64,000 nucleotides of DNA. Source: Trypanosoma brucei gambiense DAL972 (Eukaryota > Euglenozoa > Kinetoplastea > Trypanosomatida > Trypanosomatidae). The stretch is taken from the NCBI RefSeq assembly GCF_000210295.1, contig NC_026739.1, forward strand, positions 1,026,262-1,090,261, written 5' to 3'. The number at the start of each line of letters is the position of its first letter. The first letter of the stretch is position 1. The notes beneath the pieces are model-generated. The model saw only the letters and a list, made by a program, of their open reading frames with translations. It did no database searches and was not told the origin of the DNA. Shown here piece after piece: positions 40,377 through 50,652 of the stretch. The translations under genes were made by a program, and so were the position numbers.

Positions 40377-41701
40377 TTTCTGCAGAATTAGCTGCGGTAC
40401 CTTTTTCGAGGTTGGCAGTTCGTACCGTGAAATCATTTTTTTGCGATGGGTGGTGCGTAAACGTTTGTGTGGAAAATGTTTACAAAAGCGATCGCTGCGT
40501 CCGTGTCATCGTGTTTGGGCGTCAAATTGCCTCTTGCTGTCTCCTGGTCTGCCAGCGGTTAACCCTTCGGCCATTTAGTAAAGTGAGGCCATTATTTCGA
40601 GACTATCGAAGTGATCAGAAGTTTGATACTCTTTGCACTGACTGTGATTAGTTCCTTGATGTGCTGAGGGAAACATAAAGCGCTTATTACTGTTTTGTTT
40701 TCATACGGTTTGTTGACGGCTACATCCACCGCCTGCTGCTCCTTCCTTTTCAACGTGCTGCACGGTTTGCCGTTGAGAATTAACTTCGGAGCTCAGTTGC
40801 TTGAAGGCGCTGAACGACCACGTTTGGGGCTGTGGCGAGTGGTGCGTTGATTTGTTTCTAGAGGCGCCATCGACCTGCTTTAAGCCATGTTGCGACCACT
40901 AAAGAAAGGCACACTTGTGCATGCCTCGATGATTCTCGTGTGTTTATCGGTCCGTTGCAATGTGTTGAAGACCGTACAGGTCACCATGAATGCTGCTTCA
41001 GAACCAAGCGGGAGAAGAGTACAGACGACATAGGCGGTGTTTTTGTGTGCCGCAGCATGCTGTGCGGTTACTTGTGTGGAATAAGTTAGAGGAACTCTTT
41101 GGAACAATGGGCTTGAAATGTCGAGTTCCACATACTGGTACACTGTGCACATTAACCAGCTATAAGATGAGTGACGGTCGGAGTCGAAGTACACTAATTC
41201 TTGCGCCACTAGGTTTACCTGTAACCGTTCTCGGTTGATACAGATTGGTCTAATCACTTTTTATTAGCTGTGCACCGGTCCATGCACTCGACTTCATGCT
41301 GAAGCATCATTAACTACCTGTTCAGCTTCCGGGTGATCCAATCGCTCGCAGATTTCACCTAGTGGACGCCGCTACGTGCAGCTACTCGGTGCGTTGTGGG
41401 GTCACTTGACGATGGCGGTTTGTGGCAAAGGTGGCAATGAATTCGGAAGTGGCGTGTTGTTTCGTTTTGCCACGTTATCACCTACCAAGGTGCGTGTCTG
41501 GAGGTGAAAGTGACCGTTTTCGTTGCCTTGTTGCCTCCCAACTTCTCTTTTCTTTATTTTCTTCCGTATACATAATACGGCTAATACCGCTGTTCCCCTT
41601 TTCTACATTTTTTTGTCTCCTTTCCCACTGCTTTGTTTAATTAATTCTAACCCACATTTTTCGTTGCTGTATTTTGAAGGCAGAGGGGAACCGTAAAGAA
41701 T
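40377..41701. other. Intergenic region before RPL9
   Basis: This 1.3-kb region contains the BAR-like 3' UTR and a pyrimidine-rich stretch at 41540-41640, then AG dinucleotides at about 41678 and 41683 before the RPL9 ATG. An 82-codon frame is listed separately. Confidence 0.5.
40990..41238 (+). CDS. Questionable small ORF, 82 aa
   Basis: An ATG-initiated frame in the long gap between the BAR-like gene and RPL9. The product is basic with several Cys residues and a possible amphipathic segment (AVRLLVWNKLEELFGTMG). I recognise no family. A different short ATG frame starts upstream at 40887 (48 codons). The pyrimidine content before it is modest. It could be a genuine small protein or UTR sequence. 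Confidence 0.2.
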   Translation: MLLQNQAGEEYRRHRRCFCVPQHAVRLLVWNKLEELFGTMGLKCRVPHTGTLCTLTSYKMSDGRSRSTLILAPLGLPVTVLG

Positions 41702-42271
41702 ATGAAGATCAAGTCGCACGACCAAATCACCTTCCCTGAGGATGTCACCGTCTCCGTAAAAGACCGCATCGTAACGGTGAAGGGGAAGCGTGGCACGCTC
41801 ACAAAGGACTTGCGTCATCTGCAACTTGACTTCCGCGTGAACAAGAAGCTCCGTACCTTCACTGCTGTTCGTTGGTTTGGTAACAAGATCAATAACTCAA
41901 CCATCAACACCGCGCTCTCGCACGTGCGCAACATGATCACGGGTGTTACAAAAGGGTTCCGCTTCAAGGTGCGTTTCGCATACGCTCACTTTCCCATTTC
42001 TGTGACGGTGGAAAACCAATTGGTGGAGATCCGTAACTTCCTTGGGGAGAAGCGTGTCCGCCGACAAGTGGTGGCAGACGACGTGAAGGTCTATCGTACG
42101 GATGCTGCACTTGTCAAGGATGAGCTCGTGCTCGAGGGGAATGACTTGGAACAGGTGTCTCGTGAGGCTGCTGTGATGCATCAGCTCTGCCTAGTGAAGA
42201 AGAAGGATATCCGTAAGTTCTTGGACGGCATCTACGTGCAGACAAAGACCAACATCGAAGTTGATGAGTAA
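41702..42271 (+). CDS. RPL9: 60S ribosomal protein L9 (uL6)
   Basis: A 189-residue component of the large ribosomal subunit near the sarcin-ricin loop and factor-binding site. Both tandem uL6 folds are present. The first includes TVSVKDRIVTVKGKRGTLTKDL. The second includes GFRFKVRFAYAHFPISV, then EIRNFLGEKRVR, a eukaryotic L9 signature. The length matches the usual 189-194 residues. Codon use is strongly C-ending, as expected for a highly translated gene in this organism. The ATG sits about 18 bases after an AG preceded by pyrimidine-rich sequence. Confidence 0.97.
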   Translation: MKIKSHDQITFPEDVTVSVKDRIVTVKGKRGTLTKDLRHLQLDFRVNKKLRTFTAVRWFGNKINNSTINTALSHVRNMITGVTKGFRFKVRFAYAHFPISVTVENQLVEIRNFLGEKRVRRQVVADDVKVYRTDAALVKDELVLEGNDLEQVSREAAVMHQLCLVKKKDIRKFLDGIYVQTKTNIEVDE

Positions 42272-43156
42272 GAGGATTTCTCCCTTTCTGACCTGCCACA
42301 TTTTTTTCTTTTTCCTTTTCATCTTATTTACTCATTTTGCGTCGAAATACTGTTCCTACCAAGGAGTTTCTTTGGTGGCCATGGGTGTCTTCGATGGTTC
42401 GAATAAACCGACGCCCACCCCTGCGTTGTAGTCTGGTGATCCCCTGGAGATGCCACATTAAGTATAACTTTCTCATATTTTTCTAATTTACATTCCCTAC
42501 GCGTCTTGCGCTTGGGAGTCGAAGGAAGGTCATGAAGTTTCCTCTCAGCTATCTAGAACTTACGGGAGGAATCCCCTCTGTAGTGTTTTCGGTGGAGGGC
42601 GGGATAACGCTTCCACATAAATACACTTCCTCCGGTATTTCTTACTGTCTTGTTGGGCGTAGGCGCTGCTGTTGAGGGTGTGAGTGATGGGACGGCGGTT
42701 AATGCTGTTACTGAGCTGTAAGCGGGGCGGATGGATAATGCCACTTCATCATCCCGCTGCTTCAATGTTTTCAGCGCCTCTTAGTTACCGGCGGCTGTCG
42801 GCGTGGCGTGTAGGTCCTTCCATGGAGATCTTCTCTGCTTGTAACTACACAAGTTTTTATACTTGCGGCGGCGTATTTCACGTTGCGATGCCTGAGCTAT
42901 TTCGTATTCAACTTAGGCGTTCACCGTTTGCTTCACCCGGGTTGAGTTACACGCGGTAGAAGACATTAATACATGTTACATTAAAAGTGGACGGATATTT
43001 CTTTTTTGTTTTCTTTATTTTTTACCTTCTCTGTGCTGTTACGTTGTTTCGGGAATCCACACTCCTTTGTGTAGGGGCTGCACCCACGGTAACAAAAAAG
43101 GGGGTAGAACATAGAGACAGCACGTGGCGTGCGGGCGTTGGCTCCTTTTCTGAGCC
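42272..43156. other. Intergenic region after RPL9
   Basis: This contains the RPL9 3' UTR. A strong pyrimidine tract at 43008-43030 and AG at 43073-43074 form the acceptor for the next gene, giving an 82-base leader. The frame at 42684-42959 shows no domain. Confidence 0.5.
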
Positions 43157-44128
43157 ATGAGATCGTCTCCCCGTTTAGCCATGTCCATGTGGGATAATCC
43201 TGCATTTGAACACAACCCCCTCACCCGCTACTGGAAGCGCATGATGAAGCGCAGCGGTGAGACGCTTACTTCTCATAGTATTCCTCGACACATACATGGG
43301 TATATCGAGTCATCGAATCCTCGCACAGAGTGCCTCGTCAGGTGGTTTCCCTACAAGCAGCAGATGACTGTGGATGGCCGCTACGTACCAACCCTCGGTG
43401 ACATTATCTACACGCATTACTTCCCAAAGCAGCTTGACGACGACCAACGGGTTAAGTACGTCGCTTTGAAGACTAACAGGTCTGAGTTGGAGGTTGCGGA
43501 GGAGCTCTTTCTAATGCGCAAGATGAAGCTGTTTGTCTCACAATTACTTCGGAACAAGCTGCAAAATAGGCCTTTGAGAATGCCGGATGGAGTTGACTAT
43601 TCGGGCATCGAACGTCGCTACACGCTTGGCATCGCCAAAGTGGCGCAAGCAATGGGTATGAGCATGTACCGCTCGCAGTCGTACGACCCCACTGTAGTAT
43701 ATTCGCCTTATTTAGATTTTGGTGATTGTATTGACTGCGTCTGCACTAAGCAGCTGCGGACTTCGAGCCAGTATTTGCTTTGCGAAGTCGCTGTGCATCG
43801 TGGCATTGCACGGAGCCGTTTGACTGACGTGACAGAAGATCCAAAGGAACCCCTATCGCACCTTGAACCATCTCTCTACGAGTTCGTCAAGTTGAGACTG
43901 GGTATACTCGCGGTTGCGGCAAAACAGGAGCATTATGTTGTCGACCACATGTTTGACGGGGGACATAGGTACGGCGGGTGCCTAATCCATCTCTTCCCTT
44001 CCCCACTCGATCCAGAAATCATCGATCATGAGGTTGAGCATATTGAGCTGGATCTTGATCTGGCGCGGCGCTGGATGAAACACTACTACGACCACTACGT
44101 CGCTCCCAGGCGATCGGGGCTTGCATAG
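43157..44128 (+). CDS. Conserved-looking hypothetical protein, 323 aa
   Basis: I do not recognise this protein. It starts MRSSPRLAMSMWDNPAF; a second Met at residue 9 could be used. The first 12 residues have two Arg and no acidic residue, so a short mitochondrial presequence is possible. The rest is soluble and mixed alpha/beta. It has an aromatic and basic patch near residues 20-75 (TRYWKRMMKRSG, VRWFPYKQQM) and a His/Asp-rich stretch near the end (HEVEHIELDLDLARRWMKHYYDHY). Kinetoplastid mitochondrial ribosome or RNA-editing accessory proteins often look like this, but nothing decides it. Codon use matches its neighbours. Confidence 0.8.
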   Translation: MRSSPRLAMSMWDNPAFEHNPLTRYWKRMMKRSGETLTSHSIPRHIHGYIESSNPRTECLVRWFPYKQQMTVDGRYVPTLGDIIYTHYFPKQLDDDQRVKYVALKTNRSELEVAEELFLMRKMKLFVSQLLRNKLQNRPLRMPDGVDYSGIERRYTLGIAKVAQAMGMSMYRSQSYDPTVVYSPYLDFGDCIDCVCTKQLRTSSQYLLCEVAVHRGIARSRLTDVTEDPKEPLSHLEPSLYEFVKLRLGILAVAAKQEHYVVDHMFDGGHRYGGCLIHLFPSPLDPEIIDHEVEHIELDLDLARRWMKHYYDHYVAPRRSGLA

Positions 44129-44926
44129 TGTGACTTTGTGGTCCATCATATCGTGTGGCTATTGTTGTTTCTGCATGTTGCTGAGAAGCTTTTAGCTCAA
44201 GTGGTTGGTTTGCAGGTTCGTGTCGCACACAGATAACCTGCAGAGGCGGGGTGCCGTGGTGTCAGTTTTCCCCCAGAACCGTTTAATGAATCTCGTTCTT
44301 GGAGGCCGTCACTGTCTGTCGCTTCTTGGTGCTTTTGGAAGCTTTTTCATTGCTAGGAACGCCTCCTTGTACAAGGAAAGTGCGTCCGCACCGAGACGGC
44401 AGTGACACCTCAATCTTTTCCGTGCTATATGATTTGGTCTTAGAGGATATAGCGACTATCTCAACCCTGGAGACTAGTATCTTCTCGACGAGGATTCATA
44501 ATGGAGAAAAGCGCTGTAAAGGGCAACAGAAGTAGCATCGTGTTTCGACTTATGATTGGACAGATGAAGGGTGAGAAAGTGAATACCTGTGAGAGAAGTG
44601 GTCCCCCCTCCGCACCGACATCGAATAGCAAGCTCATGCATATATGTTTGTTTGTATGCGCCTCAAAGTTGTTGGATACCATCGTTCGCGGTTAAAAAAA
44701 AAAGAAACAGGTTTGTCTCTTTTTGTTCGTTGAGGGACTTTGACTTCCTCTTTTTGTCGCTTTCACTACCCTTTGGAGTTGTCATATTTACTTTTTCACT
44801 GGTTGTTCTCTTTCTATTGCCTCTCTCGTCTTTCATACTTGCAGCCCCTCTGCGTTCAGTTTTAGGCCGCGACAGCGTTTTTTTTTTTCAATTAATTTTG
44901 CGGCGACTTTCGTTTGACGTACAGCA
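44129..44926. other. Intergenic region before the EF-hand gene
   Basis: This contains a pyrimidine-rich block at 44735-44860 and a T run near 44878-44888. GTACAG with AG at 44923-44924 lies directly before the ATG. A 64-codon frame at 44501 has no recognisable feature. Confidence 0.5.
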
Positions 44927-46948
44927 ATGACGCACGTTGGTGCTGCGCACAGCTTGCCTCCTCAATTTGATTCGCTTAGCCCAGAGGAGGTTGACATGCT
45001 TCGTGACTCTTTCATTTATATGGACCGTGATAACGATGGTCACGTGAGTAAGGCTGAGTTACTTGATATGGTCTTTCGCTGTGTGGGTGAGGAGCGGTAT
45101 GGACCATTGGTTTCGTACCTTCTTCCGCTGTTCGATGTGGCCGACAAGGATGGTGATGGCAAATTGAGTCTCGCCGAGTTCGTAATGTCTTTTGTTGATG
45201 GTCCTGGTGTTGTCCCGGCGGAGGTAATAAATAGCTGCGTGTCGTCAATTCGCGTTCGTCTCACAGATGAAGAGATTGTAACGCTGCAGGATTCGTTTCG
45301 CCGCATCGACACGAAGGCTGATGGCTACATAGACAGGGAGGAACTGCTTGCTGCTCTTAAGGAGAATCTCAAGGACACATTCCCCGATCTGAGAGAGAAC
45401 AACTTTAATGACATCGTCGCCGTTATTATGGCCAGCGCGGATGTGGACAACGACGGTCGCTTATGCTTATCAGAGTTCATTCGTTCTTTTCAAGAAGACC
45501 AAGGCGTGTTGCCAGCCGTGTTTGTGGATGCAAGATCGAATGGCTTTGTGCAACATCTTTCACCGGCGGAGGTTGAGGTTCTCCGGGAGGCCTTTGCGAC
45601 ATTGGACAAAAACCACGATGGTTATGTGGAGTTTGCTGATATATACGAGTCGCTGTGGGAGGCCGTCTCCGACGAAAACTACGACAAAAATCAAATATAT
45701 GAGCTCTGTGATCTCATAATGGTCACAACAGACCGCAGCAAAAGCGGCGTCCTAACTCTGGGGGACTTTGTTCGGGGGTTTATTCGTAACGTCACCTTGG
45801 TGCAACTTCCCGTCGCAACTGCACATGAAGAAATACTACGTTGTTGCGAACGTGTGCAATTGTTGTTCGAGAATGGTGAGCTGGAGCGGCTTTCAGGGTA
45901 CACTGAAACTGGTGAAAACACAACGAAATGTGTAAATCCTGGTGGCCTCGTGTCTGTACTTAGCAACGTGTTTCGCGATGGCTTCCCTCTGCTGGAGGAA
46001 GAAATTCTTTCATCCGTAATAGGTGCCCTCGTGGCTGCGTCTGAAAACGATCTAGATAAGAAATTTGGAATTGAGGAGTTTATTTCATGCTTCGCCGGGG
46101 GTCCGTGCTCTTCCTCTGACGGTGTCGGGTTGCTGGATCACGAGAACGCTATTTCTGAGTCAGACGTCCAAACTGTTTCGAGGCTCCTCAGGGACCTGGG
46201 GAAAAGTGCTGATGAAGGCGGAAATGTGCAAGAGCCATTTGTGCTGGAGGCTGTCAGAAATACCTTTCGCGATGATCCAGAGAAGGCAGACCGTGTCGTG
46301 CAGTATGTGCAATACAACACAACGTGCCCATCCAACCTTGGTTCGGGGGTAGGAGGGTTGGGTTCCTCTTCCAAACTCCTTTCTAGTAAGGAGGATTCGG
46401 CAAGCTTACCCACAAAGAAGTTCTCAGGGCCGGTGCGGGGTGTAGACGCTGCGGTTCAATGTGAGCAGGTCAGTGAGACTCAGGGGGAACCGGAGGAGGA
46501 AGAGGAGGAACTGCGGGTGGCGGAACCACTAACAGAAAAGGGAGTTGGAGGAACATCGCTCGGACTGAGGGATTTACTGAAAACAAGCAGCGGGGCTAAT
46601 GTGGGAGCAAAGACGGGGAGATTGCTTACGTCGCGTCCAGTCTATCGTAGCATGCGGATTTCAGAGTGGGCCGCGAACCAGAGAAGTGGGTTGAACCTTT
46701 CTGATGCAACCATGGAGGGTAAGCAAAAAGGGTTCGACAGCAAGCTGCGGAAGGAGTTTGAAAAGTTTGCTGAGGGAAATGATTACATTGAGCGCAGTCG
46801 GTTTGTGAAGTTGTACCTCTCGATGGAGCATTTCGGTCTGCCGCCCAGTGAGGCGCAGGTGAACGAACTTGTGTCCCGCTACTGTAGGGGTGACAAGCTC
46901 AAGTTCAATGAGTTTTGTATTATCATGTTGCGCCGTGTTGGGATGTAA
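44927..46948 (+). CDS. Multi-EF-hand calcium-binding protein, 673 aa
   Basis: Six recognisable EF-hand loops lie in the N-terminal half: DRDNDGHVSKAE (33-44), DKDGDGKLSLAE (73-84), DTKADGYIDREE (128-139), DVDNDGRLCLSE (172-183), DKNHDGYVEFAD (227-238) and DRSKSGVLTLGD (269-280). The first four keep Glu at position 12. The last two have Asp, which usually weakens calcium binding or favours magnesium. The region around 290-440 and the C-terminal 60 residues hold further EF-like helices with eroded loops. A low-complexity acidic linker (EPEEEEEELR) lies between them. It is much larger than calmodulin, so it is better viewed as a calcium-sensing scaffold. A flagellar location is common for such proteins in trypanosomes but is not shown here. 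Confidence 0.9.
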   Translation: MTHVGAAHSLPPQFDSLSPEEVDMLRDSFIYMDRDNDGHVSKAELLDMVFRCVGEERYGPLVSYLLPLFDVADKDGDGKLSLAEFVMSFVDGPGVVPAEVINSCVSSIRVRLTDEEIVTLQDSFRRIDTKADGYIDREELLAALKENLKDTFPDLRENNFNDIVAVIMASADVDNDGRLCLSEFIRSFQEDQGVLPAVFVDARSNGFVQHLSPAEVEVLREAFATLDKNHDGYVEFADIYESLWEAVSDENYDKNQIYELCDLIMVTTDRSKSGVLTLGDFVRGFIRNVTLVQLPVATAHEEILRCCERVQLLFENGELERLSGYTETGENTTKCVNPGGLVSVLSNVFRDGFPLLEEEILSSVIGALVAASENDLDKKFGIEEFISCFAGGPCSSSDGVGLLDHENAISESDVQTVSRLLRDLGKSADEGGNVQEPFVLEAVRNTFRDDPEKADRVVQYVQYNTTCPSNLGSGVGGLGSSSKLLSSKEDSASLPTKKFSGPVRGVDAAVQCEQVSETQGEPEEEEEELRVAEPLTEKGVGGTSLGLRDLLKTSSGANVGAKTGRLLTSRPVYRSMRISEWAANQRSGLNLSDATMEGKQKGFDSKLRKEFEKFAEGNDYIERSRFVKLYLSMEHFGLPPSEAQVNELVSRYCRGDKLKFNEFCIIMLRRVGM

Positions 46949-48021
46949 GGGGGACGGATCTGCTGAAACCCATTTTGCGCTTACGTGCTCGTACGCGGAA
47001 CAATCTCCCATCGTCCGTTGGTATTTCCACTTGCCGTTATATTCAAGTGTCTCCTTATCCATGTGTCCGTATGTGTTGAGAGCACAGCGTCTATATTTGT
47101 CTTTTCTTACGTGCCTTTTTCCTTTTTACTGTTGTTATTATTGTTATTACTATTTTTTTTGTTTCTCTTTTTTCGAAAATGATATTCCAGATCACGGCCC
47201 CTACTTGTGTTAGTTGCGGTATGGAGGGTCGCGTGAGGTGTGTGTATGTGTGTGGGTAGGAGGGAATCAGAGGATCATAACAGCGAGGGAGTGTTAACAG
47301 TGAAGCGGGAAATGAAGAAGAAATCAAATTGCATCGTAACACCGACAAGCGAAGAGGGGGGGGGATTCATTGCATCGCGTATGTGTGTGTTGGTTGGGTG
47401 GTATTTGTTTCTTCTTTCCGCAAAATGGCACAACCGGACATGTAAAGTATTTGGTCCTCTTCATGGGTTAATGACCTCCATGATGTACCAAGCAGATGTA
47501 TACACGGACGACAAATCATATCCTGTTTAAGGTTCCCAGCGTCCACAGCGGCGTCTTTTTGTATCTACAAAGGCGGTGTCGGGGAAACGGGAACGCGGAG
47601 TGTTTCCACTTAAAATTTCTTCTGCTTCTCAGTCCCCTCACCACTAATTTCCTTGAACCCACTTGTATGATTGACTTCATCTTTTCCCCATCCTTCTCCA
47701 CACCAGCTGCAATAAAATGTGGGAGTTCTCTATGTGCCTTTTCCTCTCCACGGCGGTGGCAGAGAATGATATCTTTGTGTGAACTGTGCTGATGTATAAG
47801 TTAATTCTCCCCACCCTTTGGCATCATGCTTTTCTTTCCATAATTCCTTTCTTGTTTCATCTAAAAATTTGCTGAAGGACTTGAGCACTGAGAAAGCGTA
47901 TATTTTTTCTGCCTTCTTTTATCCCCTCCCCCTTTACAGGCTTCTGGTGCGGCACAGCTATTTGGGTTTCAGGGTTTGCCTCCCGTTTCGGTAGGAGCCG
48001 CCCTAGTCGTTGCGGACGACC
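46949..48021. other. Intergenic region before the CCCH gene
   Basis: This holds the EF-hand 3' UTR. A textbook acceptor lies at its end: a pyrimidine-rich tract (about 47902-47935) and ACAG with AG at 47938-47939, giving an 82-base leader. No gene is seen. Confidence 0.55.
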
Positions 48022-48639
48022 ATGCGACCGGAGCAGTGTGACACGTACACGGAGCTGTCCTCAGCCCCACGGGAGACGAAGGTAATATGCAAATATTTCG
48101 CCACGGGGGGCTGTAGCCGTGGGGCGGCTTGTGCCTTCTCTCACGTTCTTAACCAAAACGCACCTGAAGGTGTCGATGCTTCGCGTGGCTTCTTTATATG
48201 TGGAAATGTTGCCAACTTCGGAAGAACCACGGCGTTGCCAACAACTCAATCCGTGCTGTCGTCGCCACCGAGTACAACACCGGAGGACTCTAGTATCCTC
48301 GTGGAGCATATGTGTGCTGGTGCTCAACAGCTCCACGCACCAACGGCTGAACCTAAGTTAACACCCACAATCCCTTCACTCCCAACCATTGTTAATGCTG
48401 GAACGGCTCGAGCAACTTACAGCAGTATTCCGCCTGAAAGGTCTCTAATCTGCTGTGAGGAGTCGTGGATGCCGCAGCAACGACCCCTGGTGCCACTGAA
48501 TCACAGTCCTGTTGTCCACTTTGTTGCGCCGCCGCCTGCTATGGCGTTTTATCATCCAATGCCGTACGTATTGGTGGGGCAGGTTCCTTTGGGGTATTCT
48601 CTTCAGGGAAGCACCGTGAACATAACCCGTGCGAATTAG
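48022..48639 (+). CDS. CCCH zinc-finger protein, 205 aa
   Basis: The true ATG is at 48022; the frame reaches four codons further only through a TTG. One CCCH finger is visible: Cys23, Cys31, Cys37 and His41, spacing C-X7-C-X5-C-X3-H, the form most common in trypanosomatid ZC3H proteins. Such fingers bind single-stranded RNA and usually control mRNA stability or translation. The remainder is low-complexity, rich in Pro, Ser, Thr and Ala, with a hydrophobic aromatic C-terminus (PPPAMAFYHPMPYVLVGQVP) that may bind a partner such as the MKT1/PBP1 complex. That partner is inference; MKT1 itself lies further along this window. The gene is followed by an unusually long gene-free stretch. Confidence 0.88.
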   Translation: MRPEQCDTYTELSSAPRETKVICKYFATGGCSRGAACAFSHVLNQNAPEGVDASRGFFICGNVANFGRTTALPTTQSVLSSPPSTTPEDSSILVEHMCAGAQQLHAPTAEPKLTPTIPSLPTIVNAGTARATYSSIPPERSLICCEESWMPQQRPLVPLNHSPVVHFVAPPPAMAFYHPMPYVLVGQVPLGYSLQGSTVNITRAN

Positions 48640-50286
48640 TCGAGGTGTGTGCACGTCCCGCGGATGGTGTTGCGGCCGGCTCATCGAAAATTATTCATAG
48701 ATGTCGTCGTGTCACTGGGCCTCCCGGAAAAGCTTATACAACTGTCGCTTGCAACTGCACCCAAGGTATAATGGGGTCGTTACGGAGGAGTACCCAGATG
48801 GAGGGACACCCTGTTGGTGGAATTCGGGTAAAACTAGGCAAACCGAAGCGAAACAATTGTGGCAGAAGTGAACGGCAAATTGTAATTAGCACTTCGTAGG
48901 GAGGGAAGTAGTCATCTGTACCTGAGCGTGGTGGTGCAGAAGCATGCCGTTGAAAAGTGGAGAGGTAAATATGGGCAGTTTTTTTGTTATTGGTCTACAA
49001 GTACATGTTTGTATCCTTAATAGATGCCCGTGCCACTGGGCTTTTGGCTCTCCCGCACAGTGCACGTCATCATCGTTGACTTATGGGGCGTCGTGCCTCC
49101 CTCAACTCTTCCCACTGCCGGCGCTTCGGGTGTATGACATGAAGTAATGCTAAGAATGACAACGTAAGAACAAAATGATTTTTACATTTCATTGGGCCAT
49201 ACATTACGCTGAGTGAAGTTGCTTTGTATCGAGGAAGCTTACTGGGCTGTTGGGTGCAGTTTCTTTTTCGCGCGTGTTGTACCCTGGGGGATGTTATTCT
49301 TTTTTTTCCCTCTCTCTTTATTGCAATGCCTGGTTGGGTGGAAGTACGCGAATAGAGGATGGATTGTATTCCCCGTGTAGAATCATTGGAAAAACTGCTG
49401 CTTTCATGCCTTCCTCCCATTTCTTTTCTTCCTCTCACTACAAAACAGGTTGGTCCCTTCTTGTTTTTGCTTTTTTCCCCATTTCTTTTTCTTTCCTAAT
49501 TTTTTGTTGTTCACGGGGCACTTCATCCATTTTGATGATAGTTTCAACGTGTGTGAATGCCCCCGACGACCTCCTTCGTGTGCTCGTGTATGTCCGTTGT
49601 TTAACTTTTCCTATTCCCGCTCACATGCAGACACACGTGTGCTTTTCAGTTAAATACTTATTTCATTTCATGATCAGCCTGTTCATCGTTTGGGCTTTTA
49701 TACAGTTTTCTATCTCCTTCCATAAAGATATGTTCTTTTTCTCTTTGTGGGGTTATATTTTCATTTTCATTTTTATCTGCTTTGCTTTTTTTTTTCCTTC
49801 TTCGTGCACATTTGAGAATGTTCTGTTCAGTCTGTTTCCCTTTTTTTTTCTTTTGTTAAGTCGGTTAACGTTTTCTTTCACCCCACCAATGCGCGTTTTA
49901 CTTTCCGTAATCCCTTTTCCGCATCTGTGTTTGGCAGCACAGTGCCACTACAAGTGAGTTGTAGCATGTGATATAACGAGGCATCTTTTTTAGTGCATAT
50001 TTGGTTCGTCGGCTGGGATTTTTTGGGAGATGAAATATGTTTTGTTTTTTTTGTTGAAAATCCTCTTCCGGCATTCCTTCATTTGCTGCATTTACTCATT
50101 TCAATCATTTGTTGGTTCGTTTGTGTATCTCATGTGTAATAGCGGATGGGTATTTGATGAAGCGTGAGAAAAAAAAAATGGGGACGGGTGAATGGGTGGG
50201 GGTGTGGATTATTAGGATGGAATGAAGGGAAGAGCAGGATAAATCTAATTTAAAAAGAAAATTAAATATGAGTAAATAAATATTTG

Positions 50287-50314
<28 letters not shown>
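50287..50314. repeat. (AT)n microsatellite
   Basis: About fourteen AT units in the probable 3' UTR of the CCCH gene. Confidence 0.9.
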
Positions 50315-50322
<8 letters not shown>

Positions 50323-50620
50323 GGATCGAAAAGGTAATATTTTGTAAAGTGGAGTAATTATCAGGAGAGGAGTAGGGGATGGAGGAAAAGGAAAATGAAA
50401 ATGAAAAGCTACAACAACGACAAAGCACCACTAATAAAAAAAAACAGATAGGGGGAATTGATTTTTTTTTTTTTGGAACATTTGCAGATGTAGTTTGCTT
50501 TTTTTTTTTCGTGTGTGTTCTTTGTTCTACATTTTAAAAAAATACTTCCAGACTAGTTAAAAGGGTGTCGAAAACAAAAAGAAATTCAAAACAAACGAGA
50601 AGATGGGAGAGAATTGTTCG

Positions 50621-50652
50621 TATATATGTATATATATATATATATATATATG
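50621..50652. repeat. (TA)n microsatellite with one interruption
   Basis: TATATATGTA followed by a further run of about eleven TA units. Confidence 0.9.

Noticed and set aside
49250..49957. 235-codon hydrophobic plus-strand frame
   Set aside because: It is translated from an almost pure pyrimidine tract, giving Phe, Ser, Leu and Ile repeats. It begins with TTG and has no domain.
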